DNA of 64,000 nucleotides from Acidovorax sp. NB1 (GCF_005405905.1 NZ_BJHU01000021.1:124001-188000); one strand, 5' to 3'; counted from the first letter of the stretch, positions 46,301 to 55,659 are shown. Translations and numbers: made by a program. Notes: generated by a model from the letters alone, not told the origin.

Positions 46301-47273
46301 CAGGCGTGACCATGCGCCAGCTGGCCAGGTTATCGAGCGCGGTGCCCCACAGCACGGCCTTTTTGCCGCCTGCGTTCATGGCAATGTTGCCGCCGATGCA
46401 ACTGGCCTCGGCACTGGTCGGGTCCACGGCGAACACAAAACCTGCGCGCTCGGCCGCATCGGCCACGCGCTGGGTGACCACACCGGCCTCGGTCCACACC
46501 GTGCCCACCTCGCGGTCCAGGCCCGGCAGGCGGCGCATCTCCACCTCGGTCATGGCTTCGAGCTTTTCGGTGTTGATGACCACGCTCTTCCACGTCAGCG
46601 GAATGGCGCCGCCGGTGTAGCCGGTGCCGCCCCCACGGGGAATGATGGTCAGGCCCAACTCGATGCAGCCCTTGACCAGGCCGGCCATCTCGACCTCGGT
46701 GTCGGGGGTGAGCACCACGAAGGGGTACTCCACACGCCAGTCGGTCGCGTCAGTCACGTGGCTCACGCGCGAGAGGCCGTCGAACTTGATGTTGTCCTTG
46801 GCCGTGAGGCGGCCCAGGGTTTTCTGGATCTGGCGGCGCAGCTGCGTGGCCTGCTCGAACTTGGCATCGAATTCGGTCACGGCGCGGCGCGCGGCCACGA
46901 CCAGCTCGCCCACCAGGCGGTCACGCCCGGCGTCATCGGCCGGGGTGCGGCGCTTTTCGATTTCGGCCAGGCGGTGGTGCAGGGCCTCCACCAGCAGCTT
47001 GCGGCGGCCGGGGTTGTCCAGCAGGTCGTCCTGCAGATAGGGGTTGCGTTGCACCACCCAGATATCGCCCAGCACCTCGTACAGCATGCGTGCCGAGCGG
47101 CCCGTGCGGCGCTCCTTGCGCAGCTGGTCCAGCACATCCCAGGAGGCGGAGCCCAGCAGGCGGATCACGATCTCCCGGTCGGAGAACGAGGTGTAGTTAT
47201 AAGGAATTTCACGCAGACGGGCGGGCTCGGCGGCCTGCGTCTGCAAGGCCGCCAACGCGATCGGTACATTCAT
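43356..47273 (-). CDS. Giant FAD-linked oxidase fused to an iron-sulfur/CCG-domain reductase (DUF3683 type)
   Basis: A 1305-residue fusion. Residues 1-60 are the DUF3683 region; 180-420 the FAD-binding PCMH domain ([29 protein letters not shown]); 500-770 the FAD-oxidase C-terminal domain ([28 protein letters not shown]). Next come two [4Fe-4S] motifs ([22 protein letters not shown]), then two CCG domains ([12 protein letters not shown]...LCCGYPQRG and [11 protein letters not shown]...RCCGESG). It resembles a D-lactate/glycolate-type dehydrogenase with built-in electron transfer. About 22 residues at 774-795 ([14 protein letters not shown]) come from an R repeat inserted between the oxidase and Fe-S parts. 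Confidence 0.92.
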   Translation of the reverse strand: MNVPIALAALQTQAAEPARLREIPYNYTSFSDREIVIRLLGSASWDVLDQLRKERRTGRSARMLYEVLGDIWVVQRNPYLQDDLLDNPGRRKLLVEALHHRLAEIEKRRTPADDAGRDRLVGELVVAARRAVTEFDAKFEQATQLRRQIQKTLGRLTAKDNIKFDGLSRVSHVTDATDWRVEYPFVVLTPDTEVEMAGLVKGCIELGLTIIPRGGGTGYTGGAIPLTWKSVVINTEKLEAMTEVEMRRLPGLDREVGTVWTEAGVVTQRVADAAERAGFVFAVDPTSAEASCIGGNIAMNAGGKKAVLWGTALDNLASWRMVTPDAQWLEVTRLDHNMGKIHDVEVATFELQYFEADGKTPVRTERLEIPGRTFRKEGLGKDVTDKFLSGLPGIQKEGCDGLITSARWVVHRMPEHTRTVCLEFFGNAKDAVPSIVEIKDFMFAEQKRSGVLLAGLEHLDDRYLKAVGYATKSKKGNGGLPKMVLIGDIAGDNADDVARVTSEVVRLANTRSGEGFVAITADARKKFWADRKKTAAISRHTNAFKINEDVVIPLPRMAEYTDGIERINIELSLRNKLKLCDALTEFFERGNLPLGKHDADDEVPSPELLQDRVAQAIALVEEVRALWQGWLHDVETLFPQLQDHTLRASWKTQLRAPLQAVFTGAAFKPILDEAVAIHKRVLKGRVWVALHMHAGDGNVHTNIPVNSDDYEMLQTAHEAVARIMVLARSLDGVISGEHGIGITKLEFLTDDELRPFAQYKQKVDPEGRFNKGKLLRNQELSSHDGSAAGANLASNSGVMHADLTNAYTPSFGLMGHESLIMQQSDIGAIADSVKDCLRCGKCKPVCSTHVPRANLLYSPRNKILATSLLVEAFLYEEQTRRGVSIKHWQEFEDVADHCTVCHKCESPCPVKIDFGDVTMNMRNLLRKMGKKTFRPGNALAMTMLNATNPDTIKFMRSAMVDVGFKAQRVAVDLLRKVARKQTGKPPATVGTAPVKEQVIHFINKKLPGGLPKKTARALLDIENKDYVPIIRNPATTTAETEAVFYFPGCGSERLFSQVGLATQAMLWHAGVQTVLPPGYLCCGYPQRGSGQFDKAEKMITDNRVLFHRVANTLNYLDIKTVVVSCGTCYDQLQGYEFGKIFPGSRIIDIHEYLLEKGIQLQGKGAYLYHEPCHNPMKQQDSLKTVKALVGEQVLKSDRCCGESGTLGVTRPDVSTQVRFRKEEEIRKGEAKLRESGAVAAQDNVKILTSCPSCLQGLNRYQDDLQNGLLEADYIVVEMAREILGENWMPEYVERANGGGIERVLV
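44888..44953 (+). repeat. R-family repeat, copy 6, inside the giant dehydrogenase gene
   Basis: AATTCGAAGCTAAATTCGCC, then CCTGCCGCGCTTCCATCATG and a perfect terminal hairpin GCTCC (44936-44940) with GGAGC (44948-44952). It aligns along its length with the intergenic copy at 58207. It is antisense to the gene, keeps the frame open, and introduces the rare codons TTA, CTA and CGA. Confidence 0.8.
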
Positions 47274-47381
47274 GGGGGTCTACCTGGGGTGGGGGCGCGA
47301 TTTTAAGCCACCGGCCTCCGCCCTGCCGGGCAGGGGGAAGCCACACAACGCCAAACGGCCGGGCAATGCCCAGCGCCAACG

Positions 47382-48611
47382 TCAGAACAGCACGCGGCTG
47401 CGCAGGGTGCCGCCGACCTTGGCCAGCTTGTCCAGCGCCAGGTCGGACGAGGCGGCGTCGATGTCGATCACCACATAGCCGATCTTCTCGTTGGTCTGCA
47501 GGTACTGGGCCGAAACGTTGATCTGGTTGTCCGAAAAAATGCGGTTGATTTCAGACAACACCCCTGGCACGTTGCGGTGGATGTGCAGCAGGCGGTGCTT
47601 GCCGGGGTGGGCGGGCAGCGCCACCTCGGGGAAGTTGACCGAGGACGTGCTGGTGCCGTTGTCGCTGTACTTCACCAGCTTCTCTGCCACCTCCAGGCCA
47701 ATATTGGCCTGGGCCTCCATGGTGGAGCCGCCGATGTGCGGTGTCAGGATCACGTTGTCCAGCCCGCGCAGGGGCGACTGGAACTCGTCCTTGTTGGTGC
47801 GTGGCTCGACCGGGAACACGTCGATGGCCGCACCCAGCAGCTTTTTAGCCTTGAGCGCCCCGGCCAGCGCTTCAATATCCACCACCGTGCCCCGCGCCGC
47901 GTTGATGAGGATGCCGCCCGGTTTCATGGCAGCGATTTCGGCGGCGCCGATCATGCCCTCGGTGGACGGCAGTTCGGGCACATGCAGGCTCACGATGTCG
48001 CTCTGGCCCAGCAGGTCGTGCAGGTGTTGCACCTGGCGCGCATTCCCCAAAGGCAGCTTGTTGACCACGTCAAAAAAGGCCACGTGCATGCCCAGCGCCT
48101 CGGCCAGCACCGACAGCTGCGTGCCGATGGAGCCATAGCCCACGATGCCCAAGGTCTTCCCCCGGATTTCGTAGGCGTTGTCGGCGCTCTTGAGCCAGCC
48201 GCCCCGGTGCGCCACAGCGTTTTTCTCGGGCACACCGCGCAGCAGCAGGATGGCTTCGGCCAGCACCAGCTCGGCCACCGAGCGGGTGTTGGAATACGGC
48301 GCGTTGAACACCGCGATGCCACGCTCCCGCGCCGCGTTCAGGTCTACTTGGTTGGTGCCGATGCAAAAACAGCCCACGGCCACCAGCTTGTGCGCCTGGG
48401 CAAACACTTCTTCGGTGAGCTGCGTGCGCGAGCGGATGCCCACAAAGTGCACATCGGCAATCTTGCGCTTGAGTTCCTCGTCCGGCAGTGCGCCAGACAC
48501 CGTCTCGATCTGGGTGTAGCCCGCTGCCCGGATCACATCCACCGCAGAGGAATGAATGCCCTCCAGCAACAAAAATTTGATCTTGTTCTTGTCGAGCGAA
48601 TTGAGGGCCAT
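47382..48611 (-). CDS. serA: D-3-phosphoglycerate dehydrogenase
   Basis: First committed enzyme of serine synthesis. The 409-residue product matches the E. coli-type (ACT-regulated) length. It has substrate loop VGIRSRTQLTEEV, the NAD motif LGIVGYGSIGTQLS, NAARGTVVDIEAL, EPRTNKDEFQSPL, the catalytic-region His in LTPHIGGSTMEAQ, and a C-terminal ACT domain (HRLLHIHRNVPGVLSEINRI as HRNVPGVLSEIN) for serine feedback. It is divergent from ugpB with about 300 bp between. Confidence 0.96.
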   Translation of the reverse strand: MALNSLDKNKIKFLLLEGIHSSAVDVIRAAGYTQIETVSGALPDEELKRKIADVHFVGIRSRTQLTEEVFAQAHKLVAVGCFCIGTNQVDLNAARERGIAVFNAPYSNTRSVAELVLAEAILLLRGVPEKNAVAHRGGWLKSADNAYEIRGKTLGIVGYGSIGTQLSVLAEALGMHVAFFDVVNKLPLGNARQVQHLHDLLGQSDIVSLHVPELPSTEGMIGAAEIAAMKPGGILINAARGTVVDIEALAGALKAKKLLGAAIDVFPVEPRTNKDEFQSPLRGLDNVILTPHIGGSTMEAQANIGLEVAEKLVKYSDNGTSTSSVNFPEVALPAHPGKHRLLHIHRNVPGVLSEINRIFSDNQINVSAQYLQTNEKIGYVVIDIDAASSDLALDKLAKVGGTLRSRVLF

Positions 48612-48752
48612 GGCTTTAGAGGGATTGGTTTAAAAAAGGAGGCCGCAACCCCCGGGAAGGAAAAACGCGGCCCGTGAAATGGCGAACGCCACTATGCACC
48701 AAGCATGCTGCAACGCACAAAACCTTGCAGCACCGGGCAATTGGCTGCGAGA

Positions 48753-48770
48753 CTGTCACAAAAGGGTCAC
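48753..48770 (+). promoter_or_regulatory. Pho box upstream of ugpB
   Basis: CTGTCAC at 48753-48759, AAAA, then GGGTCAC at 48764-48770. These are two direct 7-mers with 11-bp periodicity, matching the PhoB consensus CTGTCAT-N4-CTGTCAT at most positions. It lies 140 bp before the ugpB start, in the serA-ugpB gap. A weaker pair (ACGACAC-N4-CCGTCAC) follows at 48837-48854. Regulation by phosphate limitation fits the known control of ugp in E. coli. The rest of the gap shows nothing further. Confidence 0.75.
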
Positions 48771-48909
48771 AATCGCTCCCCTTGCGGGTACCCCACGGGG
48801 TTTCCCCCGTTGTTACAGGCAACTGCGTCTGCGACAACGACACACTCCCGTCACATTGGCTGCCTACCCTCCGGCCTTTGTGCATTTCGTCATTCTTGGA
48901 GATACATAC

Positions 48910-50226
48910 ATGCAACTCAAGCATCTGGCGCTCTCTGCGGCCATCGCGCTGTCCGTCTGTGCCCCGGCACAAGCACAGCAACAACCGGTAGAGATTCAGT
49001 GGTGGCATTCGATGAGCGCAGCGCTTGGCGAATGGGTCAATGACCTGGCCAAGCAATACAACGCCAGCCAGACCAAGTACAAGGTGGTGCCCACCTACAA
49101 GGGCACCTATGACGAATCCATGACAGGCGCCATCGCGGCCTTCCGCGCCGGCAATGCCCCCCACATCCTGCAGGTGTTTGAAGTGGGCACCGCCACCATG
49201 ATGGCCAGCAAGGGCGCCATCGTGCCCGCAGCCAAGGTGCTCAACGACGGCGGCTTCAAGTTCGAACCCACCCAGTACGTGTCGGCCGTGGCCGGTTACT
49301 ACACCGCCCCCAACGGCCAGATGCTGAGCTACCCGCTCAACAGCTCCACCACGATCTTTTATTACAACAAGGACGCCTTCAAGAAGGCAGGCCTGGACGC
49401 CGACAAGCCGCCCAAGACCTGGCCCGAAGTATTCGCTGCCGCGTCCAAGCTGAAGGCCAGCGGCCACAGCTGCCCGTTCACCACCAGCTGGATCAGCTGG
49501 ACACAGCTGGAAAGCTTCTCGCTGTGGCACAACACCCTGTTCGCCACCAAGAACAACGGTTTTGACGGCAACGACGCCCAACTGCAGATCAATACCCCCC
49601 TGCACGTGCGCCACTTCGAGAACCTGGCCAAGGCCTCCAAGGAAGGCAGCTTCGTCTACAAGGGCCGTGGCAACATTCCTGATGCCTCGTTCCCTTCGGG
49701 CGAATGCGCCATGATCACCGGCTCGTCGGGCCTGTACGCCCGCGTGGCCAAGGAAGCCAAGTTCGCCTATGGCATCTCCACCCTGCCCTACTACTCTGAC
49801 GTGCAGGGCGCACCCCAGAACACTGCCATCGGCGGCGCCAGCCTGTGGGTGATGTCGGGCAAGAAGGCCGAGGAATACAAGGGCGTGGCCGACTTCCTGA
49901 ACTTCCTGAACGACACCAAGGTGCAGGCCGCCAGCCACCAGCGCACGGGCTACCTGCCTGTGACCATGGGCGCCTACCAGCTGACCGAAGCATCGGGCTT
50001 CTACACCAAGAACCCCGGCACCGACGTGGCCGTGACGCAGATGATCAAGAAGGCGACCGAGAAGTCGCGCGGCATCCGCCTGGGCAACTTCGTGCAGATC
50101 CGCTCGATCATCGACGAGGAAACCGAGCAAATCTGGTCGGGCAAGAAGTCGCCTAAGGAAGCCCTGGACACGGCCGTGACCCGTGGCAATGAGCAGCTGG
50201 CCCGCTTCGCACGCGCCAACAAGTAA
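48910..50226 (+). CDS. ugpB: sn-glycerol-3-phosphate ABC transporter binding protein
   Basis: A 438-residue periplasmic binding protein of family 1. The signal peptide MQLKHLALSAAIALSVCAPAQA is cleaved before QQQPVEIQWWHSM, the typical UgpB start. YKGTYDESMTGAIAAFRAGN, SSTTIFYYNKDAFKKAGLD, TTSWISWTQLESFSLWH and SFPSGECAMITGSSGLYA match UgpB ligand-binding blocks. It is first in the ugpBAEC-Q cluster, with a Pho box upstream. Confidence 0.95.
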   Translation: MQLKHLALSAAIALSVCAPAQAQQQPVEIQWWHSMSAALGEWVNDLAKQYNASQTKYKVVPTYKGTYDESMTGAIAAFRAGNAPHILQVFEVGTATMMASKGAIVPAAKVLNDGGFKFEPTQYVSAVAGYYTAPNGQMLSYPLNSSTTIFYYNKDAFKKAGLDADKPPKTWPEVFAAASKLKASGHSCPFTTSWISWTQLESFSLWHNTLFATKNNGFDGNDAQLQINTPLHVRHFENLAKASKEGSFVYKGRGNIPDASFPSGECAMITGSSGLYARVAKEAKFAYGISTLPYYSDVQGAPQNTAIGGASLWVMSGKKAEEYKGVADFLNFLNDTKVQAASHQRTGYLPVTMGAYQLTEASGFYTKNPGTDVAVTQMIKKATEKSRGIRLGNFVQIRSIIDEETEQIWSGKKSPKEALDTAVTRGNEQLARFARANK

Positions 50227-50282
50227 ACGCTGCCTAGCATCTGCCGATACCGCCGGGCAATACTGCCAGGTGGCGTCGAAAG

Positions 50283-50334
50283 CCCGCCGCCCCGTCAACC
50301 ACCATGGTTCACGGGGCGGCGGGGTTTTCTTTTT
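50283..50334 (+). terminator. Strong hairpin with T-run between ugpB and ugpA
   Basis: CCCGCCGCCCCGT (50283-50295) pairs with ACGGGGCGGCGGG (50311-50323) around a 15-base loop that itself holds AACC/GGTT, followed by TTTTCTTTTT. It is a full intrinsic terminator ending 13 bp before the ugpA start. Partial readthrough would give excess binding protein over membrane subunits. Confidence 0.85.
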
Positions 50335-50346
50335 GAGAGTTCCGAC

Positions 50347-51228
50347 ATGGAAAAACGCGTACTTTTCCGCTCTGCATGGCTGCCGTGGGTGCTTCTGGCC
50401 CCTCAGCTGGTCATCATCAGCGTCTTCTTTTTCTGGCCTGCAGGCCAGGCCCTGGTGCAGTCCTTCCAGATGCAGGACAGCTTCGGCATGTCCACCGAAT
50501 GGGTGGGGCTGGACAACTTCAAGCACCTGTTCGAAGACCCTGGCTACCTCGCCTCGTTCAAGACCACGGCCTTCTTCTCGATACTGGTGGCAACGGTGGG
50601 CATCTGCCTGTCGCTGATGCTGGCGATCTTTGCCGACCGCATCATCAAGGGCGCCATGGTCTACAAGACCGCGCTCCTGCTGCCTTATGCCGTGGCACCC
50701 GCTGTGGCGGGCGTGCTCTGGATGTTCATGTTCTCGCCCTCGCTGGGGGTGGTGGCCTACATGCTGCGCCAGTCGGGCTTTGACTGGAACCACATGCTCA
50801 ATTCCGACCACGCGATGGCGCTGATCGTGATTGCCGCCGTGTGGAAGCAGATCTCCTACAACTTCCTGTTCTTCCTGGCAGGCCTGCAGTCCATTCCCAA
50901 GTCGCTGATCGAGGCGGCCGCCATCGACGGCGCAGGCCCCTGGCGCCGGTTCTGGAGCATCCAGTTCCCGCTGCTCTCGCCCACCACCTTCTTCCTGCTG
51001 GTGATCAACGTGGTGTATGCCTTCTTCGACACCTTCGCCATCGTGGACGCCACCACGCAGGGTGGCCCGGGGCGCGACACCGCCATCCTGGTCTACAAGG
51101 TCTACCACGACGGCTTCAAGGCCATGGACATGGGCGGCTCGGCAGCGCAGTCGGTCGTGCTGATGGCCATCGTCGTCGTGTTGACGGTCATCCAATTCCG
51201 CTACGTCGAGAAGAAAGTGCAGTACTGA
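50347..51228 (+). CDS. ugpA: sn-glycerol-3-phosphate ABC transporter permease
   Basis: A 293-residue permease with six membrane segments, starting [20 protein letters not shown], the conserved UgpA N-terminus. The EAA loop is [22 protein letters not shown]. It follows the hairpin after ugpB; its stop is one base from the ugpE start, so these two genes are translated together. Confidence 0.94.
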   Translation: MEKRVLFRSAWLPWVLLAPQLVIISVFFFWPAGQALVQSFQMQDSFGMSTEWVGLDNFKHLFEDPGYLASFKTTAFFSILVATVGICLSLMLAIFADRIIKGAMVYKTALLLPYAVAPAVAGVLWMFMFSPSLGVVAYMLRQSGFDWNHMLNSDHAMALIVIAAVWKQISYNFLFFLAGLQSIPKSLIEAAAIDGAGPWRRFWSIQFPLLSPTTFFLLVINVVYAFFDTFAIVDATTQGGPGRDTAILVYKVYHDGFKAMDMGGSAAQSVVLMAIVVVLTVIQFRYVEKKVQY

Positions 51229-51229
51229 A

Positions 51230-52081
51230 ATGGTTGAACGCAGTCCTTATCTCACCGCGTTCTCGCACCTCATCATGGTGCTGGGCGTGATCATCGTCGG
51301 CTTCCCGCTGTACCTGGCCTTTGTGGCCTCCACCCACACGGCGCAAGACATCGTGCAGGTGCCCATGCCCATGGTGCCCGGTGGCAACTTCTGGCAGACC
51401 TACCACGACACGCTGTTTGGCGGCGGCTCGGGCGCGGGCTCCACCGCGCCCGTGGCGCGCATGATGTGGGTGAGTTTTGTCACCGCCATCGTCATCACCG
51501 TGGGCAAGATCGCGATCTCGCTGCTGTCGGCGTTTGCCATCGTGTACTTCCGCTTCCCCTTCAAGGGCATCTGCTTCTGGCTGATCTTCATCACCCTGAT
51601 GCTGCCCGTGGAAGTGCGCATCGGCCCTACCTACCAGGTCGTCTCCAACCTGGGCATGCTCAACAGCTACGCGGGCCTCACGGTGCCGCTGATCGCCTCG
51701 GCCACGGCCACCTTCCTGTTCCGCCAGTTCTTCCTCACCGTGCCCGACGAGCTGGTCGAAGCCGCGCGGGTGGACGGCGCGGGCCCCATGCGCTTCTTCA
51801 AGGACATCCTGGTGCCGCTGTCGCGCACCTCGATCGCTGCGCTGTTCGTGATCCAGTTCATCTATGGCTGGAACCAGTACCTGTGGCCGCTGCTCGTGAC
51901 CACGTCGGAAGACATGTACCCCGTGGTCATCGGCATCAAACGCATGATTGCTGGCGGCGACGCAGGGAACGAGTGGAACATCGTGATGGCCACAGCCCTC
52001 CTGGCCATGCTGCCCCCGGCCTTTGTGGTCGTCGTGATGCAGCGCTGGTTCGTCAAGGGTCTGGTGGATACGGAAAAATGA
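51230..52081 (+). CDS. ugpE: sn-glycerol-3-phosphate ABC transporter permease
   Basis: A 283-residue permease with six membrane segments. It begins [19 protein letters not shown] and carries the EAA loop [23 protein letters not shown], then [18 protein letters not shown], a UgpE signature. Partner of UgpA. An R repeat fills the 71 bp before ugpC. Confidence 0.94.
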   Translation: MVERSPYLTAFSHLIMVLGVIIVGFPLYLAFVASTHTAQDIVQVPMPMVPGGNFWQTYHDTLFGGGSGAGSTAPVARMMWVSFVTAIVITVGKIAISLLSAFAIVYFRFPFKGICFWLIFITLMLPVEVRIGPTYQVVSNLGMLNSYAGLTVPLIASATATFLFRQFFLTVPDELVEAARVDGAGPMRFFKDILVPLSRTSIAALFVIQFIYGWNQYLWPLLVTTSEDMYPVVIGIKRMIAGGDAGNEWNIVMATALLAMLPPAFVVVVMQRWFVKGLVDTEK

Positions 52082-52089
52082 CAAAAACA

Positions 52090-52150
52090 CAAGCCAAAAC
52101 AGCCCCTACCGCCTTATCCATCTGCGCTAGCAGCTACTAATTTAATAGCA
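52090..52150 (+). repeat. R-family repeat, copy 7, within the ugp operon
   Basis: CAAGCCAAAACAGCCCCTAC, then CGCCTTATCCATCTGCGCTAG and a GCTA/TAGC hairpin. It ends two bases before the ugpC ATG, leaving no room for a normal Shine-Dalgarno sequence. Confidence 0.75.
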
Positions 52151-52152
52151 AA

Positions 52153-53157
52153 ATGGCATCTCTCTCTCTTCGCAACATCATCAAGCGCTACGGGCACGGG
52201 CCCAAGGCCAACCAAGTCATCCATGGCGTGAACGCCGAGATCAAGGACGGCGAATTCGTCGTGATCGTCGGCCCCTCGGGCTGCGGCAAATCCACGCTGC
52301 TGCGCATGGTCGCGGGCCTGGAAGAAATCTCGGGTGGCGAACTGCGCATTGGCGACCGTGTGGTGAACGACCTGGAACCCGCCCAGCGCGATATCGCCAT
52401 GGTGTTCCAGAACTACGCGCTCTACCCCCACATGACGAACTTCGAGAACATGGCCTATGGCCTGAAGATCGCCAAGGTGCCCAAGGATGAAATCCAGCGC
52501 CGCGTGGACAAGGCCGCCAAGATCCTCGAACTCTCGCACCTGCTGGAGCGCAAGCCCCGCGAACTGTCCGGCGGCCAGCGCCAACGCGTGGCCATGGGCC
52601 GCGCCATCGTGCGCCAGCCGCAGGTGTTCTTGTTCGACGAGCCCCTGTCGAACCTGGACGCCAAGCTGCGCGCCCAGACCCGCCTCGAAATCCAGAAGCT
52701 GCACCGCGAACTGGGCATCACCAGCCTGTTCGTGACGCACGACCAGGTCGAAGCCATGACGCTCGCGCAGCGCATGATCGTGATGAACGCGGGCAACATG
52801 GAACAGTTCGGCACGCCCGAAGAGGTCTACCACACGCCCGCCACCACCTTTGTGGCCAGCTTCATCGGCTCGCCCCCCATGAACCTGCTCAAGAACGCGC
52901 CCGGCGTGCAGCCCGGCACCATCCTGGGCATCCGCCCCGAGCACCTGGACGTGCGCAGCGAAGGCTGGGCCGTGACGGTGGAAACCGTGGAACTGCTGGG
53001 CGCCGAGCGCCTGATCTATGGTCGCATCAACGGCGAACAGGTCATCGTGCGCGTGGAAGAAGGCACCCATGCCCCGGCGCCCGACACCGTGATCCACGTG
53101 CAGCCCCGCACCGACCGCCTGCACGCGTTTGACGCCACCACGGGGAAGCGCAAGTGA
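52153..53157 (+). CDS. ugpC: sn-glycerol-3-phosphate ABC transporter ATPase
   Basis: A 334-residue CUT1-type ATPase. Walker [11 protein letters not shown]-loop [11 protein letters not shown], signature [15 protein letters not shown], Walker [18 protein letters not shown]-loop [11 protein letters not shown], and the MOI/TOBE C-terminal regulatory domain ([25 protein letters not shown]). The start abuts an R repeat (AATAGCAAAATG), so translation probably depends on the repeat sequence or coupling to ugpE. Confidence 0.95.
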   Translation: MASLSLRNIIKRYGHGPKANQVIHGVNAEIKDGEFVVIVGPSGCGKSTLLRMVAGLEEISGGELRIGDRVVNDLEPAQRDIAMVFQNYALYPHMTNFENMAYGLKIAKVPKDEIQRRVDKAAKILELSHLLERKPRELSGGQRQRVAMGRAIVRQPQVFLFDEPLSNLDAKLRAQTRLEIQKLHRELGITSLFVTHDQVEAMTLAQRMIVMNAGNMEQFGTPEEVYHTPATTFVASFIGSPPMNLLKNAPGVQPGTILGIRPEHLDVRSEGWAVTVETVELLGAERLIYGRINGEQVIVRVEEGTHAPAPDTVIHVQPRTDRLHAFDATTGKRK

Positions 53158-53276
53158 CAACCCCCTGAGCGGCTGCGCCGCTTCCCCCTTCTCTCGGCTG
53201 CGCCGGGAAGGGGGACGACGCCCTCGATGCGGGGCGGCCCTTTCTCGGCGTCCCGCGCCATGGTCCGCGCCAGTAT
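53158..53276 (+). repeat. P-family repeat, copy 3 (after ugpC stop)
   Basis: It begins directly after the ugpC stop codon: CAACCCCCTGAGCGGCTGCG, CTTCCCCCTTCTCTCGGCTG, GGAAGGGGGACG, then GCGGGGCGGCCCTTTCTCGG. Orientation is the same as ugpC. It separates ugpC from ugpQ. Confidence 0.75.
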
Positions 53277-53323
53277 CCACAGCAGCGCGCCGCGCACATT
53301 ACAAGGTACAAGGCAATTCGACG

Positions 53324-54067
53324 ATGTCCCCCAACTGGCCCTACCCCCGCTGGATCGCCCACCGAGGCGCTGGCAAGCTGGCCCCTGAAAACACCCTCGC
53401 CGCGTTCCGCCTGGGTGCGCAGCATGGCTACCGCATGTTCGAGTGCGATGCCAAGCTCAGCGCTGACGGCGTGCCGTTTCTCATGCACGACGCCACGCTC
53501 AACCGCACAACCAGCGGCCACGGCACCGGTGGCGACCAGCCCTGGAGCCAGCTCGCGCAGCTGGACGCGGGCAGCTGGCATTCCCGCAGCTACGTGGGTG
53601 AGCCCCTGCCCACGCTGGAGAACCTGGCGCGCTACTGCATCGCCAACGGGTTCCTGCTGAACATCGAGATCAAGCCCACGCCGGGGACCGAAGCCACCAC
53701 CGGCAAGGTGGTCGGCGAACACGCCGCGCGCCTGTGGCAAGGCCAGGCCGTGCCGCCGCTGTTCTCGTCCTTCCAGCCCGATGCGCTGGAGGGTGCGAAG
53801 GCCGCCGCGCCCCACATCCCGCGCGCGCTGCTGCTGGACACCCTGTGGGAGGGCTGGGCCGATGTGGCCCAGCGGCTGGGCTGCGTGGCCATCGTCTGCA
53901 ACCACGCCTTGTGGGACACAGCCCTGGTGGCCCAGATCAAGGGCCTGGGCATGCGAACCCTGAGCTACACCGTCAACGACGACTGGGCCGCACAGCGGCT
54001 CATCGCGCTGGGCACCGACGGCATCATTACCGACCGCGTGGACTTCTTTTCGCCCGCCACGCTCTAG
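53324..54067 (+). CDS. ugpQ: Glycerophosphodiester phosphodiesterase
   Basis: A 247-residue GDPD enzyme that hydrolyses glycerophosphodiesters to sn-glycerol 3-phosphate and an alcohol, feeding the Ugp pathway. Catalytic motifs: IAHRGAGKLAPENTLAAF, FECDAKLSADGVPFLMHDATLNRTT (Glu/Asp metal ligands and second His), LLNIEIKPT, and a C-terminal TDGIITDRVD. No signal peptide, so it is cytoplasmic as in E. coli UgpQ. It closes the cluster after a P repeat. Confidence 0.93.
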   Translation: MSPNWPYPRWIAHRGAGKLAPENTLAAFRLGAQHGYRMFECDAKLSADGVPFLMHDATLNRTTSGHGTGGDQPWSQLAQLDAGSWHSRSYVGEPLPTLENLARYCIANGFLLNIEIKPTPGTEATTGKVVGEHAARLWQGQAVPPLFSSFQPDALEGAKAAAPHIPRALLLDTLWEGWADVAQRLGCVAIVCNHALWDTALVAQIKGLGMRTLSYTVNDDWAAQRLIALGTDGIITDRVDFFSPATL

Positions 54068-54074
54068 GGCGCGC

Positions 54075-54178
54075 CTTCACGCCAAACCCGCGCCAAGCCA
54101 GCGCCACAGTGGAAACGGCTTTGCCGGGCCAGGGGTGGCGTCCCCCTTCAGGGGGAAGGCGCGCAGCGCCTCAGGGGG
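54075..54178 (-). repeat. P-family repeat, copy 4 (after Bug gene stop)
   Basis: On the minus strand it starts immediately at the stop codon of the Bug gene: CCCCCTGAGGCGCTGCGCGC, CTTCCCCCTGAAGGGGGACG, then CCCTGGCCCGGCAAAGCCG. It lies between the convergent ugpQ and Bug genes but follows the orientation of the Bug gene. Confidence 0.75.
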
Positions 54179-55165
54179 TCAATCGAGTTTTGCTCCCGAC
54201 TTCTTCACCGCATCCGCCCAGCGCGGCATCTCGGCGGCCAGGAACTTCGCGAAATCGTCCGCACCCAGAAACGCCGGGTCGGCCCCCTGGCTCACCATGC
54301 GGCTCTTCACATCGGGCGACTGCATGACCTGGCCGAAGGCATCGCTGAGCTTGGCCACCACGTCCTTGGGCGTGCCTGCGGGCGCCAGAAAGCCGTAGAA
54401 ACCCACCACCTCGAAGCCCTTGATGCCGCTCTCGATCACCGTGGGCACATCGGGCAGCGCAGGGTTGCGTTCCTTGCTGGTCACGGCCAGGGCGCGCACC
54501 TTGCCCTGCTTGTGGTACGCAGCGGCCTGCGGAATGCTCTCGGCCATGAACTGCACCTGGCCGCCCATCAGGTCGGTGAACGCGGGCGCGCTGCCCCGGT
54601 AGGGGATGTGCACCATGAACAGGCCCGTGGCGGTCTTGAACATCTCGGGCACCAAGTGGCTGATGCCACCGTTGCCCGCCGAGCCAAAGTTGACCTGGCC
54701 GGGCCGCGACTTGGCATACGCCATGAACTCCTGCAGGTTCTTGGCGGGCACGCTGGGGTTAACCAGCAGCGCCAGCGGCTGCATGGCGGTGCGCGCAATC
54801 GGTGTGAAGTCCTTGAGCGTGGCATACGGCAGGCGGCTGTACAGCGCCGGGTTAATCACCATCACGCCCGTGTTGGCCAGCATGATGGTGTGGCCGTCGG
54901 CGGGGGCCTTCATCACATCCTGCGCCCCCACGGTGCCGCCCGCGCCCGCCTTGTAATCCATCACCACCGGCTGGCCGAGCACGGCCTGCAGCCGGTCGGA
55001 CAACAGGCGCGCATGCTGATCCAGCGGGCCGCCCGCCGGGAAGCCGACCACGATGCGCACGGGCTTGGACGGAAAGCTGGCAGCGGTTTGCGCCGATGCC
55101 GCCACGGAGAGCAGCAGGCCAGCCGCCAGGGTCCAGCAGGTTTTCAGCGCGATCTTGGATTTCAT
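54179..55165 (-). CDS. Bug/TctC-family periplasmic solute-binding protein
   Basis: A 328-residue Bug protein. Sec signal MKSKIALKTCWTLAAGLLLS, cleaved near ASAQ; mature PSKPVRIVVGFPAGGPLDQHAR, YKAGAGGTVGAQDVM, NFGSAGNGGISHLVPEMF, and DVPTVIESGIKGFEV. GGAGAC precedes the ATG at 55165. It is an orphan, with no TctA/TctB genes near; the ligand is unknown. It is a different paralogue from the one in the hpa operon. Confidence 0.9.
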   Translation of the reverse strand: MKSKIALKTCWTLAAGLLLSVAASAQTAASFPSKPVRIVVGFPAGGPLDQHARLLSDRLQAVLGQPVVMDYKAGAGGTVGAQDVMKAPADGHTIMLANTGVMVINPALYSRLPYATLKDFTPIARTAMQPLALLVNPSVPAKNLQEFMAYAKSRPGQVNFGSAGNGGISHLVPEMFKTATGLFMVHIPYRGSAPAFTDLMGGQVQFMAESIPQAAAYHKQGKVRALAVTSKERNPALPDVPTVIESGIKGFEVVGFYGFLAPAGTPKDVVAKLSDAFGQVMQSPDVKSRMVSQGADPAFLGADDFAKFLAAEMPRWADAVKKSGAKLD

Positions 55166-55312
55166 TGTTGTGTCTCCGGAGTTGGGGAAAAAAGCACCGG
55201 GCGCGCGTTGCGCGGGCCCCGGGGGCATGCCCCGATTCTCATCGGCATTTGGCCCCCGAAAACTCCCTGAAAACACTGGGCCTCTCCGGGCCCGGCAAGA
55301 CACCTGGGGCAC

Positions 55313-55588
55313 TCAGCCCTTCCAGCCCCGCAGCAGGCACCATTGGCAGGTGGCCGTGGCGACCACCAGCGCGGCATAGGTCAGCATCTTGCCGTCGCGC
55401 CCCCACAGGGCCAGCCCTGCGGCCAGCACCACCAGGCCCACCACAAACACCGCAGCCCACTGCCGCCAGATGGCCAGGGCTGCGCCCTTGGCGCCCAAAA
55501 GCCGCCCGCCCCACACCAGCAGCAGGGCCACAAAAGCGGCGGGCGCCACAAAATTCAGCAGGTGGTTGAGGATGTCGAGGGGACCCAT
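55313..55588 (-). CDS. Small integral membrane protein
   Basis: A 91-residue protein with three predicted membrane segments: NFVAPAAFVALLLVWGG, WAAVFVVGLVVLAAGLALWG and MLTYAALVVATATCQWCLL. Starts MGPLDILNHLLNF. No recognised functional motif. It is divergent from hemA with about 70 bp between. A similar small protein next to hemA is plausible in relatives but I cannot confirm it. Confidence 0.7.
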   Translation of the reverse strand: MGPLDILNHLLNFVAPAAFVALLLVWGGRLLGAKGAALAIWRQWAAVFVVGLVVLAAGLALWGRDGKMLTYAALVVATATCQWCLLRGWKG

Positions 55589-55645
55589 GAATTGACCCAA
55601 ATCAAGGCATGAACAGGCAAGGCCACCTGTCCGGGCCAACAATTT

Positions 55646-55651
55646 TATAAT
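55646..55651 (+). promoter_or_regulatory. TATAAT -10 element next to the hemA start
   Basis: A perfect TATAAT lies only 8 bases before the hemA ATG at 55660, so a start point at normal distance would coincide with the start codon. No good -35 at 17 bp and no Shine-Dalgarno sequence are seen. Confidence 0.4.
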
Positions 55652-55659
55652 TGGCGGCT

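Noticed and set aside
48837..48854. A second full Pho box
   Set aside because: Only weakly similar (ACGACAC-N4-CCGTCAC); mentioned with the main site but not listed separately.
48616..51195. An 859-codon minus-strand frame opposite ugpB and ugpA
   Set aside because: A mirror of GC-rich coding DNA: His/Gly/Arg-rich, no motifs, opposite clear ugp genes. The same holds for long frames at 33592-35685, 37997-40543 and 45060-47306.
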